Positions 35,884-44,832 of a DNA stretch of 64,000 bases are shown here, one piece after another; the first letter of the stretch is position 1, and each line of letters opens with the position of its first letter. The notes under the pieces are model-generated. The model was not told the DNA's origin, searched no databases, and saw only the letters and a program-made list of their open reading frames with translations. The stretch is taken from assembly GCF_900156465.1 (NCBI RefSeq), contig NZ_LT707064.1:4913001-4977000 (forward strand), read 5' to 3'. Both the position numbers and the translations under genes were made by a program. Source of the stretch: Pseudomonas sp. 7SR1 (GTDB taxonomy: Bacteria > Pseudomonadota > Gammaproteobacteria > Pseudomonadales > Pseudomonadaceae).

Positions 35884-36816
35884 ATGAATAGCTCAACGAC
35901 AACTGTCAAAGCCCCACTCGAGATAGCCCCACCGGTACGCAAGGTCCGTGTGGCCAACCCCGGCTGGTTCCTGGTCAGCCCTTCGGTGGCCCTGTTGCTG
36001 CTGTGGATGATCGTGCCACTGGGCATGACTGTCTACTTCTCGATGATCCGCTATAACCTGCTCTACCCCGGCGAAAACGAATTCGTGGGGCTGGAGAACT
36101 TCACGTACTTCCTGACCGACTCGGGGTTCATGCCCGGCGCCACCAATACATTGCTGCTGGTCGGCAGCGTGCTGCTGATCAGCGTCGTGTTCGGGGTATT
36201 GATCAGCGCATTGCTGGAGGCCAGCGAATTCTTCGGGCGCGGGATCGTGCGGGTGCTGCTGATCTCGCCGTTCTTCATCATGCCCACCGTGGGGGCGCTG
36301 ATCTGGAAGAACCTGATCTTCCATCCGGTCTCGGGAATCCTCGCCTCGGTGTGGAAGCTGTTCGGTGCCCAACCGGTGGACTGGCTGGCCCATTACCCGT
36401 TGCTATCGATCATCATCATCGTGAGCTGGCAATGGCTACCCTTTGCGATCCTGATCCTGATGACCGCCATGCAGTCCCTCGATCAGGAGCAGAAAGAAGC
36501 TGCCCGCCTCGACGGCGCCGGGCCGATCGCGATCTTCTGGCACCTGACCCTGCCGCACCTGGCCCGTCCGATCGCCGTGGTGCTGATGATCGAAACCATT
36601 TTCCTGCTGTCGGTGTTCGCCGAAATCTTCACCACCACCAACGGCGGTCCCGGCTATGCCTCCACCAACCTGGCCTACCTGATCTACAACCAGGCGCTGG
36701 TGCAGTTCGACGTCGGCATGGCGTCGGCCGGTGGCTTGATTGCCGTGGTCATCGCCAACATCGCCGCCATCATCCTGGTTCGGATGATCGGCAAAAACCT
36801 CACCGACAAGCACTGA
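35884..36816 (+). CDS. mtlF: Mannitol/sorbitol ABC transporter permease
   Basis: 310 residues, MalF-like inner membrane permease with about six membrane segments. The cytoplasmic EAA loop reads [22 protein letters not shown], which docks to the ATPase MtlK. It follows the REP pair; the next gene mtlG starts 10 bp downstream. Together with MtlG it forms the membrane channel for mannitol, sorbitol and probably arabitol. Confidence 0.92.
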   Translation: MNSSTTTVKAPLEIAPPVRKVRVANPGWFLVSPSVALLLLWMIVPLGMTVYFSMIRYNLLYPGENEFVGLENFTYFLTDSGFMPGATNTLLLVGSVLLISVVFGVLISALLEASEFFGRGIVRVLLISPFFIMPTVGALIWKNLIFHPVSGILASVWKLFGAQPVDWLAHYPLLSIIIIVSWQWLPFAILILMTAMQSLDQEQKEAARLDGAGPIAIFWHLTLPHLARPIAVVLMIETIFLLSVFAEIFTTTNGGPGYASTNLAYLIYNQALVQFDVGMASAGGLIAVVIANIAAIILVRMIGKNLTDKH

Positions 36817-36826
36817 GGCCGCCGCC

Positions 36827-37657
36827 ATGACTCTTCAACAATCCCGTCGGCTGCAAAGCCTGCTGCTGGGTACGCTGGCCTGGGCCATCGCGATCGTGAT
36901 CTTCTTCCCGATCTTCTGGATGGTGCTGACCAGCTTCAAGACCGAAATCGACGCGTTCGCCACGCCGCCGCAATTCATTTTTGCGCCGACGCTGGAGAAC
37001 TATCTGCACATCAACGAGCGCAGCAACTACTTCAGTTTCGCCTGGAACTCGGTGGTGGTGTCCTTCAGCGCCACGGCCCTCTGCCTGCTGATCGCAGTAC
37101 CGGCGGCCTACTCCATGGCGTTCTACGAAACCCAGCGCACCAAAGGCACCCTGCTGTGGATGCTCTCCACCAAGATGCTGCCGCCGGTGGGCGTGCTGAT
37201 GCCGATCTACCTGCTGGCCAAGCAGTTCGGCCTGCTGGATACCCGGGTCGCACTGATCATCATCTACACACTGATCAACCTGCCCATCGTGGTCTGGATG
37301 ATTTACACCTACTTCAAGGACATTCCCCGCGACATCCTCGAGGCCGCGCGCCTGGACGGCGCCACCCTATGGCAGGAGATGGTCCGCGTGCTGCTGCCGA
37401 TCGCCAAGGGCGGGCTGGCATCCACTGTGCTGCTGTCGCTGATCCTGTGCTGGAACGAGGCGTTCTGGTCGCTGAACCTCACCTCGTCCAAGGCTGCGCC
37501 GCTGACGGCGCTGATCGCTTCCTACTCCAGCCCTGAAGGTCTGTTCTGGGCCAAATTGTCGGCCGTCTCGACCCTGGCCTGCGCGCCGATCCTGATTTTC
37601 GGCTGGATCAGCCAGAAACAGCTGGTGCGCGGTTTGTCCTTCGGCGCCGTCAAGTAA
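36827..37657 (+). CDS. mtlG: Mannitol/sorbitol ABC transporter permease
   Basis: 276 residues, MalG-like permease with six membrane segments. EAA loop: [25 protein letters not shown]. It starts 10 bp after mtlF. The second half of the channel, paired with MtlF and powered by MtlK. The C-terminal end [13 protein letters not shown] is typical of MalG-type permeases, in which this tail reaches toward the ATPase. Confidence 0.92.
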   Translation: MTLQQSRRLQSLLLGTLAWAIAIVIFFPIFWMVLTSFKTEIDAFATPPQFIFAPTLENYLHINERSNYFSFAWNSVVVSFSATALCLLIAVPAAYSMAFYETQRTKGTLLWMLSTKMLPPVGVLMPIYLLAKQFGLLDTRVALIIIYTLINLPIVVWMIYTYFKDIPRDILEAARLDGATLWQEMVRVLLPIAKGGLASTVLLSLILCWNEAFWSLNLTSSKAAPLTALIASYSSPEGLFWAKLSAVSTLACAPILIFGWISQKQLVRGLSFGAVK

Positions 37658-37694
37658 CGCGCCTTACATCTTTATCAAGCGGAGGCTCATCATC

Positions 37695-38798
<1,104 letters not shown>

Positions 38799-38813
38799 TT
38801 ACCGAGACCCGTG

Positions 38814-40295
38814 ATGAAACTCAACCGTCAAAACCTGCACAACCTCGCTGCGCACGTCGCCCTGCCCGCCTATCCCTTGAGCGATATCCGCCAAGGCATC
38901 GCCCACATCGGCGTCGGCGGTTTCCACCGGGCTCATCAGGCGTACTATACCGATGCGCTGATGAACACCGGCGAAGGCCTGGACTGGGCCATCTGTGGCG
39001 TAGGCCTGCGGCCCGAAGACCGCCGCGCGCGGGACGACCTGGCCGGCCAGGACTACCTGTACACGCTGTATGAACTGGGTGACACCGACGACACCGAAGT
39101 GCGGGTCATCGGCGCCATAGCCGACATGCTGCTGGCCGAAGACAGCGCCCAGGCGCTGATCGACAAGCTCGCCGACCCGCAGATCCGCATCGTCTCGCTG
39201 ACCATCACCGAGGGTGGCTACTGCATCGACGACAGCAACGGCGAGTTCATGGCCCACCTGCCGCAGATCCAGCACGACCTGAGCCACCCGGACCATCCGA
39301 AAACCGTGTTCGGTTTTCTCTGTGCAGCCCTCGCCAAGCGGCGTGCCGCGGGCATCCCGGCATTCACCCTGATGTCCTGCGATAACCTGCCCCACAATGG
39401 CGCCGTGACGCGCAAGGCGCTGCTCGCCTTCGCCGCGCTGCGCGATGCCGACCTCGGGCAATGGATCGACCGCAACGTGAGCTTCCCCAACGCCATGGTG
39501 GATCGCATCACCCCCATGACCAGCGTGGCCCACCGCCTGCAACTGCACGACGAACACGGGATCGACGACGCCTGGCCGGTGGTCTGCGAACCGTTCGTGC
39601 AATGGGTCCTGGAGGACAAGTTCGTCAATGGTCGGCCGGCCTGGGAAAAGGTTGGCGTGCAATTCACCGACGATGTTTCGCCTTACGAGGAGATGAAGAT
39701 CAAGCTGCTCAATGGCAGCCACCTGGCCCTGACGTACCTGGGCTTTCTCAAGGGCTATCGCTTTGTCCACGAAACCATGAACGATCCGCTGTTCGTGCGT
39801 TACATCCGCGCCTACATGGACCTGGACGTGACACCGCAACTGGCACCGGTGCCCGGCATCGACCTGGGCGAGTACAAGGACACCCTGGTGGAGCGTTTCT
39901 CCAACCAGGCCATTGCCGACCAGTTGGAACGGGTCTGCTCGGACGGCTCGTCGAAGTTTCCGAAGTTCACCGTTCCCACCATCAACCGCCTGATCGCCGA
40001 TGGCGCTGAAACCCGCCGCGCGGCGCTGGTGGTTGCGGCCTGGGCCGTGTACCTCAAGGGCGTGGACGAGAACGGCGCGACGTATTCGATCCCGGACCCT
40101 CGGGCGGCGTTCTGCCAGGCCCTGGTGGCCGACGATGCGCTGGTGACACAGCGGATGCTGGAGGTGGAAGAAATATTTGGCACCGCGATCCCCCGCTCGC
40201 CGGAGTTCGTGGCAGCATTCGAATGGTGCTGCAACAGCTTGCGCGAGCACGGGGTAACACGAACACTTGAACGGGTATTGGCTGACGCAGACTGA
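38814..40295 (+). CDS. mtlD: Mannitol 2-dehydrogenase
   Basis: 493 residues, the length of the characterised P. fluorescens polyol dehydrogenase. It oxidises D-mannitol to D-fructose (and sorbitol or arabitol to ketoses) with NAD+. The Rossmann motif GVGGFHRAHQAYY is near the N-terminus. Catalytic Lys295, Asn300 and His303 in KIKLLNGSH fall at exactly the positions known for the P. fluorescens enzyme. The alternative GTG one codon upstream at 38811 is possible. It follows mtlK by 15 bp. A weak hairpin with a T-run lies after its stop, before mtlY. Confidence 0.95.
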   Translation: MKLNRQNLHNLAAHVALPAYPLSDIRQGIAHIGVGGFHRAHQAYYTDALMNTGEGLDWAICGVGLRPEDRRARDDLAGQDYLYTLYELGDTDDTEVRVIGAIADMLLAEDSAQALIDKLADPQIRIVSLTITEGGYCIDDSNGEFMAHLPQIQHDLSHPDHPKTVFGFLCAALAKRRAAGIPAFTLMSCDNLPHNGAVTRKALLAFAALRDADLGQWIDRNVSFPNAMVDRITPMTSVAHRLQLHDEHGIDDAWPVVCEPFVQWVLEDKFVNGRPAWEKVGVQFTDDVSPYEEMKIKLLNGSHLALTYLGFLKGYRFVHETMNDPLFVRYIRAYMDLDVTPQLAPVPGIDLGEYKDTLVERFSNQAIADQLERVCSDGSSKFPKFTVPTINRLIADGAETRRAALVVAAWAVYLKGVDENGATYSIPDPRAAFCQALVADDALVTQRMLEVEEIFGTAIPRSPEFVAAFEWCCNSLREHGVTRTLERVLADAD

Positions 40296-40299
40296 ACCT

Positions 40300-40348
40300 G
40301 CGGACGCGGTCGCTTTTTTGTGGCGAGGGGATTTATCACCTTGCCACA
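40300..40348 (+). terminator. Weak hairpin/T-run plus half-REP between mtlD and mtlY
   Basis: GCGGAC-GCG-GTCGC forms an imperfect stem followed by six Ts (40300-40319). It is joined to a partial REP TGTGGCGAGGGGATTTATC whose TGTGGC pairs with GCCACA at 40343-40348. It may lower expression of mtlYZ relative to mtlEFGKD. Confidence 0.45.
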
Positions 40349-40418
40349 GGTTCCAGGTTCCAGCCTGTCCCGGTCCGAACAGTTCTGTGCTGACGGTTCA
40401 TTGATATCAAGGATTTCC

Positions 40419-41906
40419 ATGGCAAACCAACAACTGTTCCTGGGCATCGACTGTGGCACCCAAGGCACCAAGGCGCTGATCCTGGATGCGATCAGCGGCC
40501 AGGTACTTGGCCAGGGCGCCGCTGCCCACAGCATGATCAGCGGGGCCAACGGTCGCCGTGAACAAGACACCGGGCAATGGCTCGATGCCTTTACCCAGGC
40601 GACTCATCAGGCGCTGGCTGCGGCCGGGGTCGATGGCCAGGCCATCCTCGGCATCGGCGTGTCCGGCCAGCAACACGGCCTGGTCCTGCTTGACGACCAG
40701 GGCCAGGTCTTGCGCCCGGCGAAGTTATGGTGCGACACCGAGACGACGCCGGAAAACGATCGGCTCCTGGCGCACCTGGGCGGCGAGGACGGCAGCCTGG
40801 AACGCCTCGGCGTGGTCATCGCGCCCGGCTACACGGTGTCCAAGCTGCTCTGGACCCGCGAACGACACCCGGATGTCTTCGCCCGCATCGCCCGCATCCT
40901 GCTGCCCCATGACTTCCTCAACCATTGGCTCACCGGCCGCCATTGCAGCGAATACGGCGACGCCTCGGGCACCGGTTATTTCAACGTGCGCACCCGCCAA
41001 TGGGATGTGCGACTGCTGCAGCACATCGACCCCAGCGGCCGATTGCAGGCGGCCCTGCCGGAACTGATCGAGGCCCACCAGCCCGTCGGCCGCATCCTGC
41101 CGGCCATTGCCGCGCGCCTGGGCATCAACCCCGAGGCCGTGGTGGCAAGCGGTGGCGGAGACAATATGATGGGCGCCATCGGCACCGGCAACATCCAGCC
41201 AGGCGTGATCACCATGAGCCTCGGCTCTTCCGGCACCGTCTACGCCTACGCCCGGGAACCGGCGGTCAGCCCGCAGGCATCGGTGGCGACGTTCTGTTCA
41301 TCCAGCGGTGGCTGGCTGCCATTGATCTGCACCATGAACCTGACCAACGCCACCGGTGCGATCCGCGAGCTGCTGGGGCTGGACATCGAGGCTTTCAACA
41401 CCCTGGTGGCCCAGGCACCCATCGGGGCCGAGGGTGTCTGCATGCTGCCGTTTCTCAACGGCGAACGCGTGCCTCCCCTGCCCCATGCCAGCGCCAGCCT
41501 GCTGGGCCTGACGACTACCAACCTGAGCCGGGCCAACCTGTGCCGCGCGGTGGTCGAAGGCACGACGTTCGGCTTGCGCTACGGCCTGGACCTGCTGCGG
41601 GCCAACGGCCTCGAGGCCCGCAGCATTCGCCTGATCGGCGGCGGCTCGAAAAGCGCGGTCTGGCGGCAGATCGTCGCCGACATCATGGACACCACCGTCA
41701 TCTGCACCGAGCAGAGCGAAGCGGCCGCCCTGGGCGCGGCGATCCAGGCCGCCTGGTGCCATTCAGGATCGCCGCAAGGCCTGGACGAGCTGTGCGAGCG
41801 TTGCGTCAAGCTCGATCCGGCCAGTGAAACCCGGCCGATCGCCGAGCACGTCGCGGCATCGCAACAGGCCTATGAACGTTACCGACAACACGTCGCAACC
41901 CTTTGA
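40419..41906 (+). CDS. mtlY: Xylulokinase
   Basis: 495 residues, FGGY-family carbohydrate kinase. N-terminal phosphate loop GIDCGTQGTKALILD, then GVSGQQHGLVLLD and DFLNHWLTG, and the C-terminal ATP-site segment IRLIGGGSKSAVWRQIVADI. It phosphorylates D-xylulose produced from D-arabitol by MtlD, feeding the pentose phosphate route. AAGGA ribosome site six bases before the ATG at 40419; the upstream part of the open frame lies in the half-REP and is not used. Twelve bases separate it from mtlZ. Confidence 0.92.
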   Translation: MANQQLFLGIDCGTQGTKALILDAISGQVLGQGAAAHSMISGANGRREQDTGQWLDAFTQATHQALAAAGVDGQAILGIGVSGQQHGLVLLDDQGQVLRPAKLWCDTETTPENDRLLAHLGGEDGSLERLGVVIAPGYTVSKLLWTRERHPDVFARIARILLPHDFLNHWLTGRHCSEYGDASGTGYFNVRTRQWDVRLLQHIDPSGRLQAALPELIEAHQPVGRILPAIAARLGINPEAVVASGGGDNMMGAIGTGNIQPGVITMSLGSSGTVYAYAREPAVSPQASVATFCSSSGGWLPLICTMNLTNATGAIRELLGLDIEAFNTLVAQAPIGAEGVCMLPFLNGERVPPLPHASASLLGLTTTNLSRANLCRAVVEGTTFGLRYGLDLLRANGLEARSIRLIGGGSKSAVWRQIVADIMDTTVICTEQSEAAALGAAIQAAWCHSGSPQGLDELCERCVKLDPASETRPIAEHVAASQQAYERYRQHVATL

Positions 41907-41918
41907 GAGCAGGCAATT

Positions 41919-42857
41919 ATGTTTCTGGTGTGTGGTGAAGCATTGTTTGATGTCTTCAGCGAAGACGAGGCTGGCGGTCCGGTCGCGCAGGTCAATTTCA
42001 AGGCCATCGCCGGCGGCTCGCCGTTCAACGTGGCGGTGGGGCTGCGCCGCCTGGGGAGGGAGTCGGCGCTGTTCGGTGGTTTGTCCACCGACTATCTCGG
42101 CCGGCGCCTGCGCCAGGTCCTGCTCAGCGAGGGCGTCAGCGCAAACTACCTGGTGGACTTCGATGCACCGACCACCCTTGCGATGGTTGCCGTCGGTGCC
42201 AATGGCTCACCCCATTACAGCTTCCGTGGCGAGGGTTGCGCGGATCGTCAACTGACTCTGGAGCATCTACCCGCGCTGGGGCCGGAGGTCCGCGGCCTGC
42301 ATTTCGGTTCGTTCTCCCTGGTGGTACAACCCGTCGCCGACGCGTTGCTGGCACTGGCGCAACGCGAAAGCGGCCAGCGCCTGATCAGCCTCGATCCGAA
42401 CGTGCGACTCAACCCGCAGCCGGACATCGAACTCTGGCGTGCCCGGATCGGGACGCTGGTGCAATTTGCCGACCTGATCAAGGTCAGCGACGAAGACCTC
42501 GGCCTGCTCTACCCTGAGCGCGATCCAGGCACGGTGATCCAAGGCTGGCTTGAACACCGCTGCCAATTGGTCTTCCTGACCCGGGGTGGCCAGGGCGCAA
42601 CGGTGTTCAGTCGCCGCCATGGCAGCTGGTCGATGCCCGCCCAACCGGTCAAGGTGGCCGATACCGTGGGCGCAGGGGACACCTTCCAGGCCGCCCTGCT
42701 GACCTGGCTGTCGGAGAACGAACTGGATTCGGCCGAAGGCCTGCGGACACTGGAACGGGATCAGGTCAGCGCCATGCTGCAATTCGCCATGGGCGCGGCC
42801 GCCCTGACGTGCGGCAAGACAGGTCCGGACCTGCCGTACAGGCACCAGCTGAGCTGA
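41919..42857 (+). CDS. mtlZ: Fructokinase
   Basis: 312 residues, PfkB/ribokinase family. N-terminal signature ALFDVF...GGSPFNVAVGLRRLGRESALFGGLSTD, and the C-terminal anion hole and catalytic aspartate in DTVGAGDTFQAALLTWL. It phosphorylates the D-fructose made from mannitol or sorbitol to fructose 6-phosphate. Last gene of the mtl operon. Confidence 0.92.
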   Translation: MFLVCGEALFDVFSEDEAGGPVAQVNFKAIAGGSPFNVAVGLRRLGRESALFGGLSTDYLGRRLRQVLLSEGVSANYLVDFDAPTTLAMVAVGANGSPHYSFRGEGCADRQLTLEHLPALGPEVRGLHFGSFSLVVQPVADALLALAQRESGQRLISLDPNVRLNPQPDIELWRARIGTLVQFADLIKVSDEDLGLLYPERDPGTVIQGWLEHRCQLVFLTRGGQGATVFSRRHGSWSMPAQPVKVADTVGAGDTFQAALLTWLSENELDSAEGLRTLERDQVSAMLQFAMGAAALTCGKTGPDLPYRHQLS

Positions 42858-42876
42858 GGGAAACGAGGGGAAACCG

Positions 42877-42912
42877 GACGCCGGGCCTGGGCTTGAGCCC
42901 CAGCCCAACGTC
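42877..42912. terminator. Long hairpin between mtlZ and the DUF1652 gene
   Basis: GACG..GGGC.TGGG pairs with CCCA.GCCC..CGTC around a short loop. No T-run follows on either strand, so it is at best an unusual terminator. It lies between two convergent genes. Confidence 0.4.
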
Positions 42913-42933
42913 TGCGTGACTGACTATGGGCTA

Positions 42934-43212
42934 TTAACGCCCGGTCATTCGATGCTGCTGGTGGAATTGATTACCGGTGACATGACTGTGGTCAAGCTCG
43001 GTACGCAGGTCGGCGATCAGATCGTTGATGGCCCGGCAGCTGGTGAGCTTGTTGGCATCGATATCGGTTCTGAGCAAGGCGACACGATCGGTTACATGGT
43101 CATCGAAGACCTTGATGGTCATCGACAGATCGGGTGACAAGGTGCATTGGGAGCGCTTGGGTAACAAGCTGCTTTCAATGATGCTGCGCATTTCGAGGGC
43201 AGATAAAAACAT
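42934..43212 (-). CDS. DUF1652 family protein
   Basis: 92 residues. The sequence MFLSALEMRSIIESSLLPKRSQCTLSPD... and TSCRAINDLIADLRTEL resembles the small DUF1652 proteins that are scattered in many copies through Pseudomonas genomes; their function is not known. Start 43212 has a clear AGGAGAG ribosome site, while a longer start at 43251 has none. A perfect Anr/FNR-type box lies about 190 bp upstream, so oxygen-limited induction is possible. Confidence 0.8.
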   Translation of the reverse strand: MFLSALEMRSIIESSLLPKRSQCTLSPDLSMTIKVFDDHVTDRVALLRTDIDANKLTSCRAINDLIADLRTELDHSHVTGNQFHQQHRMTGR

Positions 43213-43585
43213 GGCGACTCTCTCCTGTTGAGGCGTCCAACTTATGTTCACGACGACGGTGATTCTTGTCCGTGTTCTTCCGTGCGGACTGGGACGATAA
43301 AAAAACCGTGCCGTTCGTTTTTGGCGTTTTAATCAATAGGCTCGTACAAACGAACTCTTGGATCATCCCGCAAAAAATATGCCTGCAATTGCCACGTTTC
43401 TGTTTGATGTAAATCAATGACTTAGCGTGCCAGCGTCGAGACTTCCTCGGGCAAAATGCAAGGAAGCGGCGTATTGCTCTTGCAAACTGCAATTGCTCAT
43501 TGCGTCGGAAGCTAGATTAGCCCTAATTGCCATCATGCAAAGGGGCGTCCGTCGGCTGGCATGAAAAAAGCGATGACAGGTCATG
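43213..43585. other. Intergenic region of 373 bp with Anr box
   Basis: A+T-richer than its surroundings. It holds a perfect TTGAT-N4-ATCAA palindrome at 43404-43417 and, on the minus strand, a TATTTT -10-like hexamer near 43375-43380. No protein-coding frame is convincing. A small RNA transcribed leftward from the Anr site cannot be excluded. Confidence 0.55.
43404..43417. promoter_or_regulatory. Perfect Anr/FNR box
   Basis: TTGATGTAAATCAA matches the consensus TTGAT-N4-ATCAA exactly. With a minus-strand -10-like TATTTT about 30 bp away it would form a class II Anr promoter, giving a leader of about 155 bases before the DUF1652 gene. Confidence 0.7.
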
Positions 43586-44593
43586 TCACGCCGTTTCCAG
43601 GGCGGCTCGCTGCGCGACCTGCCCCAGGCTATCGAAGTTGATATTGGCACCGGAGTCGATGGCCACCAGCGTCTGGCCCCGGATGCCGGTACGGGCCACA
43701 TACTGCTTGATGCCGGCCACCGCCAACGCGCCGGAAGGCTCGGTGATCGAGCGGGTATCGTCGTAGATATCCTTTATAGCGGCGCACAATTGGCCGTTGC
43801 CGACCGTGATCACCTCGTCCACGCAGAAGCGGCAGATCTCGAAACCATGGACGCCGATCTGCGCCACCGCCACGCCATCGGCGAAGGTCCCCACGCTTGG
43901 CAGGATGATTCGCTCCCCTGCGGCCAACGCCGCCTGCAGACAAGCGGAGTGTCGGGACTCGACACCGATGATGCGCACCTGTGGGCGCAGGTACTTGATG
44001 TAGGCGGCAATCCCGGCGATCAGCCCGCCTCCGCCCACCGGAACGAAGATCGCATCGAGCGCGCCGGCATGCTGGCTGAGGATTTCCATGGCGACCGTAC
44101 CCTGGCCGGCGATCACATCGGGGTCATCGAAAGGAGAAACGAATTCTCGTCCGGTCTCACGGGCCAGGTTCAACGCATGCTCCAGGGCATACGGAAAACT
44201 CTCCCCGTGCAGCAGGGCTTCGGCGCCCCGGTCGCGTACGCCCGACACCTTCAACCCGGGTGTGCTCCTGGGCATCACGATGCAGGCCGAGATGCCCAGC
44301 TCCCGCGCCGCCAGCGCGACGCCCTGGGCATGATTGCCGGCCGATGCGGTGATGACACCACGGGCCCGCTGCGCCGGGGTCAACCGGACCAGCTTGTTGT
44401 AGGCGCCGCGGATCTTGAATGAGAACGTCGGTTGCAGGTCTTCGCGCTTGAGCAGGATCCGGTTGCCCAGGGCCTGGGACAGCGCCGGCGCCGCTTGCAG
44501 CGGGGTGCGTACGGCCAGTTCGTATACCGGCGCGGCGAGGATCTTCTTGACGTAGTGTTCCAGTAACGTTTGCTCGTGGCGGGTCGCGGTCAT
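43586..44593 (-). CDS. ilvA: Threonine dehydratase, short form without regulatory domain
   Basis: 335 residues. PLP-dependent fold II enzyme with the PLP lysine Lys60 in SFKIRGAYNK, SAGNHAQGVALAA and the phosphate loop VPVGGGGLIAG. It deaminates L-threonine to 2-oxobutanoate, the first step to isoleucine. Biosynthetic IlvA is about 500 residues with C-terminal ACT-like domains for isoleucine inhibition; they are absent here, as in catabolic or secondary forms. An AGGAG site precedes the ATG. The leader peptide and attenuator upstream indicate control by charged tRNA and argue for a role in isoleucine supply. Confidence 0.88.
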   Translation of the reverse strand: MTATRHEQTLLEHYVKKILAAPVYELAVRTPLQAAPALSQALGNRILLKREDLQPTFSFKIRGAYNKLVRLTPAQRARGVITASAGNHAQGVALAARELGISACIVMPRSTPGLKVSGVRDRGAEALLHGESFPYALEHALNLARETGREFVSPFDDPDVIAGQGTVAMEILSQHAGALDAIFVPVGGGGLIAGIAAYIKYLRPQVRIIGVESRHSACLQAALAAGERIILPSVGTFADGVAVAQIGVHGFEICRFCVDEVITVGNGQLCAAIKDIYDDTRSITEPSGALAVAGIKQYVARTGIRGQTLVAIDSGANINFDSLGQVAQRAALETA

Positions 44594-44637
44594 GGCGTGC
44601 TCCTGGTGAGGTGGAAGCCCAGGAGACAGAAAGAAGA

Positions 44638-44658
44638 AACCCGCCTCGAGGGCGGGTT
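44638..44658 (-). terminator. Attenuator terminator before ilvA
   Basis: Minus-strand AACCCGCC-CTCGA-GGCGGGTT stem-loop (8 perfect base pairs), followed by a pyrimidine-rich TCTTCTTTC tract, lies between the leader peptide and ilvA. Its 5' arm (CCCGCC) can also pair with GGCGGG at the end of the leader coding sequence (44678-44683), which would prevent the terminator forming. Confidence 0.85.
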
Positions 44659-44673
44659 GGGTACAGTCGTCAG

Positions 44674-44739
44674 CTAGCCCGCCAGATAAGGAATGGCGGT
44701 AATAATGCTTGGTTGGTTGCGCAGTACGGTGTTAGTCAT
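44674..44739 (-). CDS. ilvA leader peptide (attenuation)
   Basis: A 21-codon frame: MTNTVLRNQPSII, then TAIPYLAG and TAG. It contains three Ile (two adjacent), three Thr, two Leu and one Val codon. A ribosome stalled at the Ile codons for lack of charged tRNA-Ile would leave GGCGGG at the frame's end free to form an antiterminator with CCCGCC of the downstream terminator; a ribosome reaching the stop would cover it, letting the terminator form. The ATG falls six bases after a -10 hexamer, so the leader mRNA may be leaderless. The coding assignment is by reading the strand directly and fits classic amino acid operon attenuation. Confidence 0.82.
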   Translation of the reverse strand: MTNTVLRNQPSIITAIPYLAG

Positions 44740-44745
44740 GCCTGG

Positions 44746-44774
44746 AAACTAGCCGGGTGTCGAGGGCAAGTCAA
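44746..44774 (-). promoter_or_regulatory. Sigma-70 promoter of the ilvA leader
   Basis: Minus strand TTGACT (44774-44769), exact 17-bp spacer, TAGTTT (44751-44746). Transcription would begin at or next to the A of the leader ATG at 44739. Confidence 0.7.
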
Positions 44775-44832
44775 TCACCAGTGTGCGGTAGACCGAATCA
44801 AGGCCACCGCCCTGCGGATCACCCGGCGCTGT

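Noticed and set aside
38799..40250. 483-codon minus-strand frame opposite mtlD
   Set aside because: Shadow of the mannitol dehydrogenase gene; low-complexity His/Gln/Arg-rich product without any domain.
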